Of a DNA stretch of 64,000 bases, positions 48,918 to 57,283 are shown in pieces; within the stretch, counting starts at the first letter, position 1, and every line of letters starts with the position of its first letter. This DNA comes from Acidimicrobiales bacterium. Lineage in GTDB: Bacteria; Actinomycetota; Acidimicrobiia; Acidimicrobiales; DATDAH01. The notes below the pieces were generated by a model, which was given only the letters and a program-made list of their open reading frames with translations, made no database searches and was not told the origin of the DNA. Both the position numbers and the translations under genes were made by a program. The stretch is taken from NCBI GenBank assembly GCA_016794585.1, contig JAEUJM010000018.1, positions 124,001-188,000 on the forward strand. Direction: 5' to 3'.

Positions 48918-49801
48918 GTGGGCACACGCTTACCGCGTAAGGCGCGGGAGTACATCAGAGGTCGGCTTCGGCCTACGATCACCCATTTTGCACGGCTCGA
49001 GGTCGACCGCTCGCTCCGGTACTCGCCGCTCTTGCCGGCGAAGTCCATTCCGCTCGAAGGCTCAGATGGTGAGGTGGCCATTGGGCGCGTCGACCGGCCG
49101 CCGCCAGGGGAGTTCCCCATCCCCCCCCCCGCGAGTTGTGGGAGCACGAGGATTACGAGACGACTGGTGCTGGACACGCGTCCTCAATCCGCGCTGTCAT
49201 GCGCGACCTCGGCTACCCGGCGCCATCGTGGGGCTCGGTGCTGGAACTCGGGTGTGGATCCGGTCGCGTCACTCGACACTTCTCCGATGTCGCTGGTGCG
49301 ACGCAGGGTGAGTTCTGGGGCGTCGACATCAACGAGAGTTCGATCATCTGGTGCCAGCAGCACCTGACGCCTCCCTTCAAGTTCGCACCGTGCTCGACGC
49401 TGCCACACCTGCCATTCGAGGATGGGCAGTTCGGATTCGTTTACGCGACGTCTGTCTTCTCCCACATCTCTGAGATGGCTACGTCGTGGCTGCTCGAGCT
49501 CCGGCGAACCCTTCGCCCCGGGGGGCATCTGTTCATCACGATCATGGATCAGTCCTACATCCGGCGGGTCCAGGAGTCGAGCCTCGACCACTGGACTACG
49601 CAACTGGTCCGCGATCGCGCGGATGACCTCCAACAGCTCGGGATCACCGCATCGATGCTGTCTATCGGGCGTGCATCGAAGGACGCGATGGTCTACTACG
49701 ACCGGAGCTATGTCCTCGAGACCTGGGGGCAGTTCCTCGAGATCGTGGACGTACGTGAGGACGCGTTCGACTTTCAGACAGCGATCGTGCTTCGCAAGTA
49801 G
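48918..49801 (+). pseudogene. SAM-dependent methyltransferase, frameshifted at a poly-C tract
   Basis: Two adjoining frames make one protein. The first (48918 to about 49121) reads VGTRLPRKAREYIRGRL ... GEFPIPPP; the second (to 49801) continues RELWEHEDYETTGAGHASS and carries the class I methyltransferase motif SVLELGCGSGRVTRHF, the acidic VDINESS, and LPFEDGQFGFVYATSVFSHI. IPPP followed by an LW/Y segment is common in this methyltransferase group. The join falls exactly in a run of ten C (49121-49130); 8 or 11 C would restore one frame of about 294 residues. It may be phase-variable, a real knock-out, or a sequencing error. The region is clearly less G+C-rich than its surroundings, suggesting transfer. 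Function may be glycan or small-molecule methylation. Confidence 0.75.
49121..49130 (+). repeat. Homopolymer of ten C causing the frameshift
   Basis: A (C)10 run within the methyltransferase coding region. Runs this long are prone to slippage in replication and to errors in sequencing. Confidence 0.95.
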
Positions 49802-49894
49802 CGGTCTTCCTTTTGCTCGACCTCTCTCTGGAGATCTCTCGTGTGTTCGTGACGCATCGGGGCGCCGTGGGACTGGCCGGTGGTGGGTCCGGGT

Positions 49895-50731
49895 TCAGAC
49901 CGTCGTCGATCGACCTTCGGTGTGGTCGGCGTCGACCTCGGCGCCGACGAGGACCGAGCCGGCGCCGAGCCAGAGCCACAGCAGCACGACCACGACGCTG
50001 GCCAGCGAGCCGTAGGTTCGGCCGTAGCGGGCGAAGTTGGCGGTGTAGACCGAGAACCCGACCGAGCTGACCAGCCAGCAGAGCGCGCCGATCGCCGGCC
50101 CCGGCGTGAGGTGCAGGCGGCCGTGGCCGCCGCCCACGATCCGGTACAGCGCCGACAGGGCGCCGGCCATCAGGAAGTAGAGCGCCGGCCAGCGCACGGC
50201 GTCGGCCAGCCAGCGCCCGGCGTCGCCGAGGTCGGACGCGCCCAGCCAGGGGGGCACCACCACCGTGACGAGACCGACGACCACTAGGAGCACGATGGCG
50301 CCGACGGTCAGGGCGAGCGACAGGCCCCGCTGCTCGACGAAGCGGCGGGGGTGGCGGCCGTGGGCGATGTCGATGCCCCGCACCAGGCTGTTCATCCCGG
50401 TCGACGCCGTCCAGAGCGCCACCAGGGTGCCGAGGACGACGGCTGCGGTGCGGCTCGTCCCCCCGCCGGCGGCGATGGCGCGGACCTGGGAGAGCACGAG
50501 CGAGCGCACCTCCTCGGGGACGGCGCCGGCGCGCTCGGCGACCTGCTGCTCGATCTCGGCGGGGTCGGCGAACACGCCGTAGAGGGTGATGGCCACGATC
50601 ACCGTGGGGACGAGGGCGAGGAATGCGTAGAAGGCCACGCCGGCCGCCACCAGGGGCAGGAAGTGGTCGTCCGCCCGCCGCGTGGGGCGCCGGGCGGCCG
50701 CCCCCCCACGGGCCGGTGGACGTGGGGGCAC
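49895..50731 (-). CDS. YihY/BrkB-family membrane protein
   Basis: The 278-residue protein starts with an Arg/Pro-rich segment and has six membrane helices. The YihY hallmark DDHFLPLVAAGVAFYAFLALVPTV is followed by ALWTASTGMNSLVRGIDIAHG and LWLGAGSVLVGAEVDAD. These proteins were once annotated RNase BN; their present role is thought to be membrane/envelope-related and is unknown. The GTG at 50731 follows AAGGG. Confidence 0.9.
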   Translation of the reverse strand: MPPRPPARGGAAARRPTRRADDHFLPLVAAGVAFYAFLALVPTVIVAITLYGVFADPAEIEQQVAERAGAVPEEVRSLVLSQVRAIAAGGGTSRTAAVVLGTLVALWTASTGMNSLVRGIDIAHGRHPRRFVEQRGLSLALTVGAIVLLVVVGLVTVVVPPWLGASDLGDAGRWLADAVRWPALYFLMAGALSALYRIVGGGHGRLHLTPGPAIGALCWLVSSVGFSVYTANFARYGRTYGSLASVVVVLLWLWLGAGSVLVGAEVDADHTEGRSTTV

Positions 50732-50757
50732 CGGCCCTTGCTACCGCATGGCCCCGC

Positions 50758-52734
50758 TCAGGGGGCGATGCGGAACACGTCCGCGGCGATCTCGCCGTTC
50801 TCGAGGTCCGTGTTGCGGGTGATCAGCCGGCTGAGGCTGACCCGGAAGTCCACCCCGTAGCGCTCCCGGATGGTGCGCAGGCCCGTGTCGTTCTCGTAGT
50901 AGAAGCGGTCGCCGTCGCGCAGCGCGGTGAACTGCTTCTTCCACATCGCCGCCTGGAGCGCGCCGAACTCGCTGCCGCGGAGGTGGGGCTCGGCGACCAT
51001 GCCCACGAAGGCGTCCACCTCGTCCACCGAGCCGTAGATGGCCCGCAGCCGGGCGGCGAGGGTGGTGCGCCGGATCGCCCGGGTGGGCAGCCCGGTCGCC
51101 GGCACCGTCTCGACGATGTCGAGGATGTCGGGGTCGTCGATCGGGTTGGCGGCGTCGATCTCGGGATCGGCCGGGAACTGGTCGGTGGCCTCACCGGTGA
51201 GCTGGGTGAACGACGTGATGCGGGGCAGCCCGTAGGCGGCGCGCAGGTCGTTGTAGGACGGGATGCCGTGGTCCCGGGCCCGGGCGATGTCGATGGCGGC
51301 CAGGTCGACGACGCCCGAGAAGCACTGGGTGAGGTCGGACTGGTCGTTGCACTGGGTGGCCGGGTCGGTGACGCCGGGGCCGGGAACCTGGAACATCACG
51401 CTGCGCAGCTGGTTGTCGAACTGCTCGTCGTTGGCGTACTGCACCTCGGCGCCGAGGCTGGCGAGTACGCCCTCCACGCCGACGAGCTCCAGCAGGTCCG
51501 GGTTGCCGAACGCGACGTTCAGGGGGATGGCCAGCTCGAGGGCGTCGCCCACGGGCTCGACGGCGACGCCCTGGGCCTCCAGGGAGTCGACCTCGTCGGG
51601 CGTCAGCTCGTCGGCGCCGACCTCGGCCTCGAACTCGCCGTGGATCATGCTGTGGGCGCGGTAGCCCACCGTGGCGAACTCGTTCGAGACGGTGGCGTCC
51701 ACCCGCTGGTCGTAGCCCCGGTAGCGGGGGAGGTTGATGCCGAGGGCGGGGAGGAACTCCCGGTAGGTGATGTACTGCTGCTCGGCCATCACGATGCGCC
51801 GGGCGATGTCGAAGCGGCGCTGCGCGCTCAGGCTGGTGGGCAGCCGATCCACGATCCGGTTGTGCTCGCGGGCGAACAGCGTGTGGATGGCGGTGAGGCC
51901 GATGTTCTCGTTGGCCCGCACGTCGCCGGCCACGGCGGCCTCGTCGGTCGTGCCGGTCAGGCGGCCCATCAGGTCCATCGTCGGCGCGATGGACGAGTCG
52001 CCCCGCTCGTCGCGCCGGGGCAGGTTCCCGTCGGCGTCGAGGAGCAGGTGGGGGCCGTTGTTGGCGAGGTTGCCGTCGACCGGGCCCTCGCGGAGCCACT
52101 CGAGGCGCTCGGTCGTGCCGCCGTAGACGTTCCACGCGTCGAGGTAGGAGCTGACCGTGTTGACCTGCTGGCGGGCGCCGGACCCCGACGCCGCGGCGTC
52201 GCGGGTGAACTCGATGGCGCCGAAGTCGTTGGTGAACTCCTCAAGGGGGTCGGCGGCGTCGAAGGCGAGGTTGGCGGACTCGGTGCCGCCCTGGGCGAGG
52301 CCGAGGGCGTGGTCGAGGAACTGGCCCCAGGCCCAGCCCCACTGGGTGACCCCACGGGCCGAGAAGAGGTTCTGGCCGGTGTCGTTGAAGATGCGGTTGC
52401 TGACGTAGCGCGGTGAGGCGCCGTCGGCCATGGCGGCCGCGCCGTCGGCGTAGGCGGCCGCGGCGACCCGCGAGTAGGCCTGGCCCGCGGCGCCCTGGTT
52501 CGGGCGGCGGGCGTTGTTCCCGGTGCCGTTCAACGACGGCACCACGAGCCGCGCCGTGGCGCCACCGCCGCCGCCCTGGCCGCCGGGGCGAGCGGCCTCG
52601 GTCGCGGCCTCGTCGGTTTGAGCGCTGGCGGTCGTGGCGCCGGTGACGATCGTCGCAGCGAGCGCGAAGGCCACGGCGGCCCGCGCCCGGTGGCGTCGGG
52701 TGCGCGGCGTTCGTCGAGGTGGGTTTCGGTGCAT
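50758..52734 (-). CDS. Secreted animal-type haem peroxidase
   Basis: The 658-residue product has a signal peptide (RAAVAFALAATIVTGATTASA) and a peroxidase-cyclooxygenase-superfamily domain. The distal-haem block is WAWGQFLDHALGL, where His is conserved though the usual following Asp is Ala; TLFAREHNRI supplies the conserved Arg-x3-His-Asn, and GYRAHSMIHGEF the proximal histidine region. Late motifs RARDHGIPSYNDLRAAYGL are typical peroxinectin-like. It probably uses hydrogen peroxide to oxidise halides or phenols outside the cell. AAGGGG precedes the ATG at 52734. It diverges from the sigma-factor pair, which could control it. Confidence 0.92.
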   Translation of the reverse strand: MHRNPPRRTPRTRRHRARAAVAFALAATIVTGATTASAQTDEAATEAARPGGQGGGGGATARLVVPSLNGTGNNARRPNQGAAGQAYSRVAAAAYADGAAAMADGASPRYVSNRIFNDTGQNLFSARGVTQWGWAWGQFLDHALGLAQGGTESANLAFDAADPLEEFTNDFGAIEFTRDAAASGSGARQQVNTVSSYLDAWNVYGGTTERLEWLREGPVDGNLANNGPHLLLDADGNLPRRDERGDSSIAPTMDLMGRLTGTTDEAAVAGDVRANENIGLTAIHTLFAREHNRIVDRLPTSLSAQRRFDIARRIVMAEQQYITYREFLPALGINLPRYRGYDQRVDATVSNEFATVGYRAHSMIHGEFEAEVGADELTPDEVDSLEAQGVAVEPVGDALELAIPLNVAFGNPDLLELVGVEGVLASLGAEVQYANDEQFDNQLRSVMFQVPGPGVTDPATQCNDQSDLTQCFSGVVDLAAIDIARARDHGIPSYNDLRAAYGLPRITSFTQLTGEATDQFPADPEIDAANPIDDPDILDIVETVPATGLPTRAIRRTTLAARLRAIYGSVDEVDAFVGMVAEPHLRGSEFGALQAAMWKKQFTALRDGDRFYYENDTGLRTIRERYGVDFRVSLSRLITRNTDLENGEIAADVFRIAP

Positions 52735-52868
52735 GGGATCCCCTTCCGGGAGGTTGCTCTCGGGTCGGCCCAGCGCCGGCGGGCGCCACGGGGATACGGC
52801 GACGAGCACTCAGGTTCCTCTCAGGTGGCCTCCGTACCGTCCGGCCGTCCCCCGGCGCTGTAGGAGCC

Positions 52869-54053
52869 ATGCACCTTCCGACCGATGTCGTTCCCCTGGC
52901 GGGCGAACCCGATGGCGGCGACCCCGTCGTGGCGCGCCTGCGTGCCCTCGGGACCGCGCCGGTGCCGCCAGCGGTCGCGGCCGCGCACCTCCGGGCCATG
53001 GGGGTCGAGGCGGAGGTGCCGACCGGCTCGGTGTCGGGAGCAGGGCGACGCCGTGGGAGGGCGGCCGTGGTCGGGATGGCGGCGGCCGGCCTGCTCCTCG
53101 GCTCGACCAGCCTGGCCGCGGCCGGGGTGCTGCCCGCACCGGCCCAGACCGCCATGTCCTCGACGCTGCGCCGCATCGGCATCGAGGTGTCCCAGGGTGG
53201 GGGTCGGCGCGCCGACGACGGAGAGGCCGGCGACGCGCAGGTGGCGCCGCCGGCGTCACCGCCCGGTTCGTCGATCGGCGCCCGCGCCGGTGACGGCGGC
53301 TCCCGGCGGCCCGCCCGACCGGGTGAGCAGGCCGAGCGAGGGGGTCGGACGGCACCGACGACCGCTGGCGGTCGAGCCGGGCGGGCGGACGACGCCGGGG
53401 CCGGTCGCCCCGCGGCGTCGGGGCCGGCCCCGAACTCGGCGGCGCCGCCCGGGGACGGTCCCGGGCAGGACGCTCCGCCCGCGACGACGGCGCCCGGCGG
53501 GACGACCGACGTCAACGGCCCGGCCGGCGCCGTAGGCCCGAGCGCCGGGACGGCCAGCGGCGGCCGACCGCCCCGCACGAGCGCCGGCGGTGGCACGGCC
53601 GCGCCGGCGGGCGCCGCCTCGGCACGAGCCCCTGGCCGGGCACCGGCGTCGGGCGCCGCCGGGGTGGCCTCCGTGCCGGGTGCCAACCCGCCAGGCCCCG
53701 CTGCGACGGCGTCCGGCGGCGGTGGCGGCGCCGCCCGGTCCGCGGCGGGCGCCTCGGTCGCGCCTGGTCGCCCGGCCGCGGCCGGCGCCGGCTCGATCCT
53801 GGGGTCCCCGGACGGGGTCCGGGCTGCCACGGTCCCCCGCACCGTCCTGGCCAGCTCCCTCGCCGCCGGCGCCGGCTCGGTCCTGGGGTCCCCGGACGGG
53901 GTCCGGGCTGCCACGGTCCCCCGGACCGTCCTGTCCCGCTCCCTCGCGGCCGGCGCCGGCGCGACCCGAACGCCGGGGACGACCACGGCCCCGGAGACCG
54001 CCCCCAGGCGAGGCGCGACCGGCCTCCTCGGATCCTCCTCGGAGCGCGGATGA
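52869..54053 (+). CDS. Single-pass membrane partner of the sigma factor (possible anti-sigma factor)
   Basis: A 394-residue protein. The N-terminal 55 residues (DPVVARLRALGTAPVPPAVAAAHLRAM) look like the cytoplasmic arm of DUF5667/RsdA-type anti-sigma proteins, one membrane helix follows (AAVVGMAAAGLLLGSTSLAAAG), and the outer 300 residues are low-complexity Ala/Gly/Pro/Arg, including two copies of an 84-bp repeat. Its stop overlaps the sigma factor start as ATGA, so the two are coupled. A cytoplasmic segment that binds the sigma factor is inference from context. There is no zinc-binding HX3CX2C motif. The order partner-then-sigma is unusual for ECF operons. Confidence 0.6.
   Translation: MHLPTDVVPLAGEPDGGDPVVARLRALGTAPVPPAVAAAHLRAMGVEAEVPTGSVSGAGRRRGRAAVVGMAAAGLLLGSTSLAAAGVLPAPAQTAMSSTLRRIGIEVSQGGGRRADDGEAGDAQVAPPASPPGSSIGARAGDGGSRRPARPGEQAERGGRTAPTTAGGRAGRADDAGAGRPAASGPAPNSAAPPGDGPGQDAPPATTAPGGTTDVNGPAGAVGPSAGTASGGRPPRTSAGGGTAAPAGAASARAPGRAPASGAAGVASVPGANPPGPAATASGGGGGAARSAAGASVAPGRPAAAGAGSILGSPDGVRAATVPRTVLASSLAAGAGSVLGSPDGVRAATVPRTVLSRSLAAGAGATRTPGTTTAPETAPRRGATGLLGSSSERG
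53781..53948 (+). repeat. 84-bp tandem repeat in the sigma-partner gene
   Basis: Two units of 84 bp (53781-53864 and 53865-53948), nearly identical, encode the 28-residue unit AGAGS(I/V)LGSPDGVRAATVP...; a third unit begins at 53949 and breaks off. The period is a multiple of three, so copy number can vary without losing the frame. Confidence 0.85.
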
Positions 54054-54733
54054 CGTCGGTCGTCACCGACTATCGCGACCCGGCCCGGGGCGCGCCGGCG
54101 TCGGGCGCGGAGGGGCACCCACCGTCGTCCGGGGCTGCCGCCGCCGGGGCGGAGGCGCACCCCCTGATCTCCGGGTCGACCCCCGTCGGCGCGGTGGCGC
54201 ACCGGTCGGCGTCCGGGGCCACCCGAGCCGGTGCAACTCTGGCCGCCGCCGAGGCTCCGCCCTTCGCCGCCGATGCCGCCACCGCGTACCGCGAGCTCGC
54301 CCCGGCGGTGCTCGGCTACCTGCGGGCCCGCCGTGCCCCTGATCCCGAGGACGTCCTCGGGGAGGTCTTCCTCCAGGTGAGCCGGGATCTCGACCGCTTC
54401 ACCGGCGACGCCACCGACCTTCGCCGCTGGGTGTTCACCATCGCCCGGAACCGCATGACCGACGCCTTCCGGCGCCGCGCCCGGCGTCCCCAGGTGGTCG
54501 ACCGGACCCCGCCGGTGGTCGCGGCGGCGCCGGCGCCCGAGCCGGTGGACGACGAGCTCATCGCCGCGCTCCAAGAGCTTGGCGACGACCAGCGCGAGGT
54601 CGTGGTCCTGCGCTTCCTGGCCGACCTCTCCCTCGAGGACGTCGCCGCCATCACGGGTCGCAACGTCAACGCGGTGAAGGCCATGCAGCACCGGGCGCTG
54701 GCCAACCTGCGCCAGGTCCTCGCCCCCAGGTAG
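54050..54733 (+). CDS. ECF-type RNA polymerase sigma factor
   Basis: A 227-residue sigma factor. After about 70 low-complexity residues comes region 2 (YRELAPAVLGYLRAR, EDVLGEVFLQVSRD, LRRWVFTIARNRMTDAFRRR) and region 4 (ALQELGDDQREVVVLRFLADLSLEDVAAITGRNVNAVKAMQHRALANLRQ). Region 3 is missing, as expected for ECF sigmas. The N-terminal extension is unusually long and of the same low-complexity type as the C-terminus of the overlapping partner. Targets are unknown; the divergent peroxidase is the nearest candidate. Confidence 0.9.
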   Translation: MTSVVTDYRDPARGAPASGAEGHPPSSGAAAAGAEAHPLISGSTPVGAVAHRSASGATRAGATLAAAEAPPFAADAATAYRELAPAVLGYLRARRAPDPEDVLGEVFLQVSRDLDRFTGDATDLRRWVFTIARNRMTDAFRRRARRPQVVDRTPPVVAAAPAPEPVDDELIAALQELGDDQREVVVLRFLADLSLEDVAAITGRNVNAVKAMQHRALANLRQVLAPR

Positions 54734-54779
54734 CACCCGGGCGTCGCAGGACCGCCCGGGGTGGCGATGCCCCCCCGGG

Positions 54780-54785
54780 TAGCGT
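54780..54785 (+). promoter_or_regulatory. -10 element of the fourth P450 gene
   Basis: TAGCGT ends 8 nt before the GTG at 54794 and sets that start. Confidence 0.5.
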
Positions 54786-54793
54786 CGGCGGCC

Positions 54794-56044
54794 GTGGGAA
54801 CCGCAGCGGGGGATGCGCCCGACGTCGATCTGACCGACCTCGACCTGTTCGCGGACGGCTTCCCGCACGAGGTGTTCACCGCGCTGCGCCGCGACCACCC
54901 CGTGTTCTGGCATCCGCCGACCGAGCACGCGCCCGGTGGCGAGGGCTTCTGGGTGGTCACCCGCCACGCCGACGTGCTCGCCGTGCTCCACGACCCGGCC
55001 ACCTTCTCCTCGGAGACCGGCCCCGGGCGCACCGGGGGTGGCACCACGCTCGACGACCTGCCGCCGGGCTTCGTCACCGGCGTGATGTTGAACATGTCGG
55101 ACCCGCCCACCCACACCCGCATCCGGGCGCTGGTGAACCGGGCCTTCACCCCGCGGGCGGTCGACGCCCTCGACCAGTGGCTCAGCGCCCGGACCGACGC
55201 CATCCTCGACGAGGTCGCCGACCGTGGCGAGTGCGACCTGCTCCTCGACGTCGCCGCCGAACTGCCCCTCCAGACCATCGCCACGCTGATGGGTGTCCCC
55301 CAGGAGGACCGCCACCAGCTCTTCGAGTGGACGACGACCATCCTCGACTACCGCGACCGGGATCTCACCGGGTCGAGCGACGAGCTGGCCACCGCCGGGC
55401 TCGGCCTGCGGGGCTACGGCGACGACCTCATCGCCGAGCGCCGGGCCCACCCCACCGACGACCTCTTCTCCCAGGTGGTCCACGCCGTCGCCGACGACGG
55501 CTCGGGCACCCTGTCCGAGGCCGAGCTCCAGGCCTTCTTCAGCCTGCTCTTCACCGCCGGCTCCGAGACCACCCGCAACTCGATCGCCGGCGGCGTGCTG
55601 GCCCTCATCGAGCACCCCGACGAGCAGGCGCGCCTGCGGGCGAACCCGGCCCTGCTGCCCACCGCGGTCGAGGAGGTGCTGCGCTGGACCAGCGCCACCG
55701 CCTACAACCGGCGCACCGCCACCCGTGACACCGAGCTGGCGGGCCACACCATCCGGGCGGGGGAGAAGACGACGCACTGGTACCCGTCGGCCAACCGGGA
55801 CGACGCCGCGTTCGCCGACCCGTTCCGCTTCGACGTCGGGCGCGACCCGAACCCCCACGTCGCCTTCGGCCACGGGCTGCATCACTGCCTCGGGGCGCCA
55901 CTGGCCCGCAAGGAGATCGCCGTCGTGCTCGGTGCGGTGCTCGCCCGCTTCGACGACCTCGCCCTCGCCGGCCCCGTCGAGTGGGGCCGCAGCAACAAGC
56001 ACACCAGCCTGCGCCACCTGCCGGTCTCCTTTCGGGCCCGCTGA
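54794..56044 (+). CDS. Cytochrome P450
   Basis: A 416-residue class I P450 with LLFTAGSETTRNSIAGG (I helix), EEVLRWTSATAYNRR (ExxR and following turn), and the haem loop FGHGLHHCLGAPLAR with Cys365. It is the fourth P450 of the window and resembles the other three in layout. A frame extension to 54761 (MAMPPRVASAA) overlaps the promoter and is not used. Redox partners are absent. A hairpin follows 27 bp after the stop. Confidence 0.95.
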   Translation: MGTAAGDAPDVDLTDLDLFADGFPHEVFTALRRDHPVFWHPPTEHAPGGEGFWVVTRHADVLAVLHDPATFSSETGPGRTGGGTTLDDLPPGFVTGVMLNMSDPPTHTRIRALVNRAFTPRAVDALDQWLSARTDAILDEVADRGECDLLLDVAAELPLQTIATLMGVPQEDRHQLFEWTTTILDYRDRDLTGSSDELATAGLGLRGYGDDLIAERRAHPTDDLFSQVVHAVADDGSGTLSEAELQAFFSLLFTAGSETTRNSIAGGVLALIEHPDEQARLRANPALLPTAVEEVLRWTSATAYNRRTATRDTELAGHTIRAGEKTTHWYPSANRDDAAFADPFRFDVGRDPNPHVAFGHGLHHCLGAPLARKEIAVVLGAVLARFDDLALAGPVEWGRSNKHTSLRHLPVSFRAR

Positions 56045-56071
56045 GGTGCCCGCCCCGGCCGGCCGCCTCCG

Positions 56072-56119
56072 CTCTGGGACCAGGCTGATGTACATGACGA
56101 CAGCACGCTGGTCCCGGAG
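56072..56119. terminator. Hairpin downstream of the fourth P450
   Basis: CTCTGGGACCAG and CTGGTCCCGGAG pair at 11 of 12 positions over a 24-nt loop that itself contains the palindrome ATGTACAT (56088-56095). The element lies between the P450 stop and the next start on the same strand. Confidence 0.65.
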
Positions 56120-56143
56120 CGCCGGGAGCGGGGGTGCCGTGTA

Positions 56144-57283
56144 GTGAGTCGGCGTCGGGCCGGGTCGGCCCTCGCCGTGCTGGTGGCCCTGCTGCTGGCG
56201 ACCGGCGCGACCGCGTGTGGCGACGGCGACCCGTCGGGCGACGCCGGCTCGGCGTCGAGCACCACCGCCCCCGTGTTCGAGCCCGACGACCCGTCGGCGG
56301 CGGAGGCGTCGGCCGCGGTGGCCGAGATCGTCGCCGGCGAAGGGGACGACGGGGAGCCGGGGTGCGCCGTCAGCGCCGTCGTCGACGGCGAGGTCGTGTT
56401 CGAGGGCGGGTACGGCACCGCCGACCTGGCCACCGGCGAGGCCATCGACGCGGCCACGACGTTCGACATCGCCTCGGTGTCGAAGCAGTTCACCGCCGCC
56501 GCCGTGTACCTACTGGCCGACCGGGGCGAGCTCTCCCTGGACGACGAGGTCCACGAGCACCTGCCCGAGCTCCCCGACTACGGCGCCGCCATCACGCTCG
56601 ACGACCTCGTGCACCACACCAGCGGGCTCACGGACTACACCGAGCTGCTCGCCGAGGACTTCGACGACACCGACGTGACCACGACGGCGCAGGCGCTGGA
56701 GGCCCTCGCCGGGGCCGACGAGCTGGCCTTCGAGCCGGGCGCCGCGTTCGAGTACTCGAACACCAACTACTTCCTCCTGGGGCAGGTGGTCGAACGGGTG
56801 GACGGGCGCACGCTCGCGGACTTCCTGGCCGACGAGGTGTTCGGCCCCCTCGGGATGGACCAGACCGTCGTGCGCGACGACGCCGACCTGGTGGTGGACG
56901 CCGCCGCCGAGGGCTACGCCGCCGACGGCGAGGGAGGCTTCGAGGCGAACACGACGAACTGGGAGCAGGCCGGCGACGGCGCGGTGTGGTCCAGCGTGCG
57001 GGACCTCCAGCGCTGGGCGGCGAACCTCGAGACCTTCGCCTTGGGCGGCCCGCCCTTGGAGGAGGGGCTGCTCACCCCCGGGCCGGTGCTCGACGAGGAG
57101 GGCTACGGCTACGGCGGCGGGCTGACCCTGGGCGACGGGCTGATCGAGCACTCGGGCGCCTGGGCCGGGTTCAGCTCGGACTTCCTCGTGGCGCCCGACT
57201 CGTCGACGTCGGTCGTCGTCCTCTGCAACCGAGACGACGCCGAGGTCTACGACCTGGCCCTCGAGGTGCTCGAGGCGACCTGA
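56144..57283 (+). CDS. Serine hydrolase lipoprotein, class C beta-lactamase family
   Basis: The 379-residue product has a lipoprotein signal (lipobox ending in ATAC|GD, Cys near residue 25). The beta-lactamase domain has Ser111-x-x-Lys114 in ASVSKQF, the Tyr-x-Asn in EYSNTNYF and HSGAWAG in place of KTG. Members are D,D-peptidases, esterases or beta-lactamases on the outer face of the membrane; resistance cannot be concluded. The start GTG at 56144 follows a hairpin. Confidence 0.92.
   Translation: MSRRRAGSALAVLVALLLATGATACGDGDPSGDAGSASSTTAPVFEPDDPSAAEASAAVAEIVAGEGDDGEPGCAVSAVVDGEVVFEGGYGTADLATGEAIDAATTFDIASVSKQFTAAAVYLLADRGELSLDDEVHEHLPELPDYGAAITLDDLVHHTSGLTDYTELLAEDFDDTDVTTTAQALEALAGADELAFEPGAAFEYSNTNYFLLGQVVERVDGRTLADFLADEVFGPLGMDQTVVRDDADLVVDAAAEGYAADGEGGFEANTTNWEQAGDGAVWSSVRDLQRWAANLETFALGGPPLEEGLLTPGPVLDEEGYGYGGGLTLGDGLIEHSGAWAGFSSDFLVAPDSSTSVVVLCNRDDAEVYDLALEVLEAT

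Noticed and set aside
49802-49894. Possible small gene in the T-rich gap after the methyltransferase
   Set aside because: No start with a ribosome binding site or -10 element leads a usable frame; it is only a gap between convergent genes.
52241-56095. A 1284-codon minus-strand open frame
   Set aside because: It is antisense to the peroxidase N-terminus, sigma operon and P450, with low-complexity Arg/Pro/Gly content; such long frames are a by-product of very high G+C. The plus-strand genes have family motifs.
56144-57283. Annotation as a true beta-lactamase resistance gene
   Set aside because: SxxK and YxN are present, but HSG replaces KTG and the family is dominated by peptidases and esterases, so resistance cannot be claimed.
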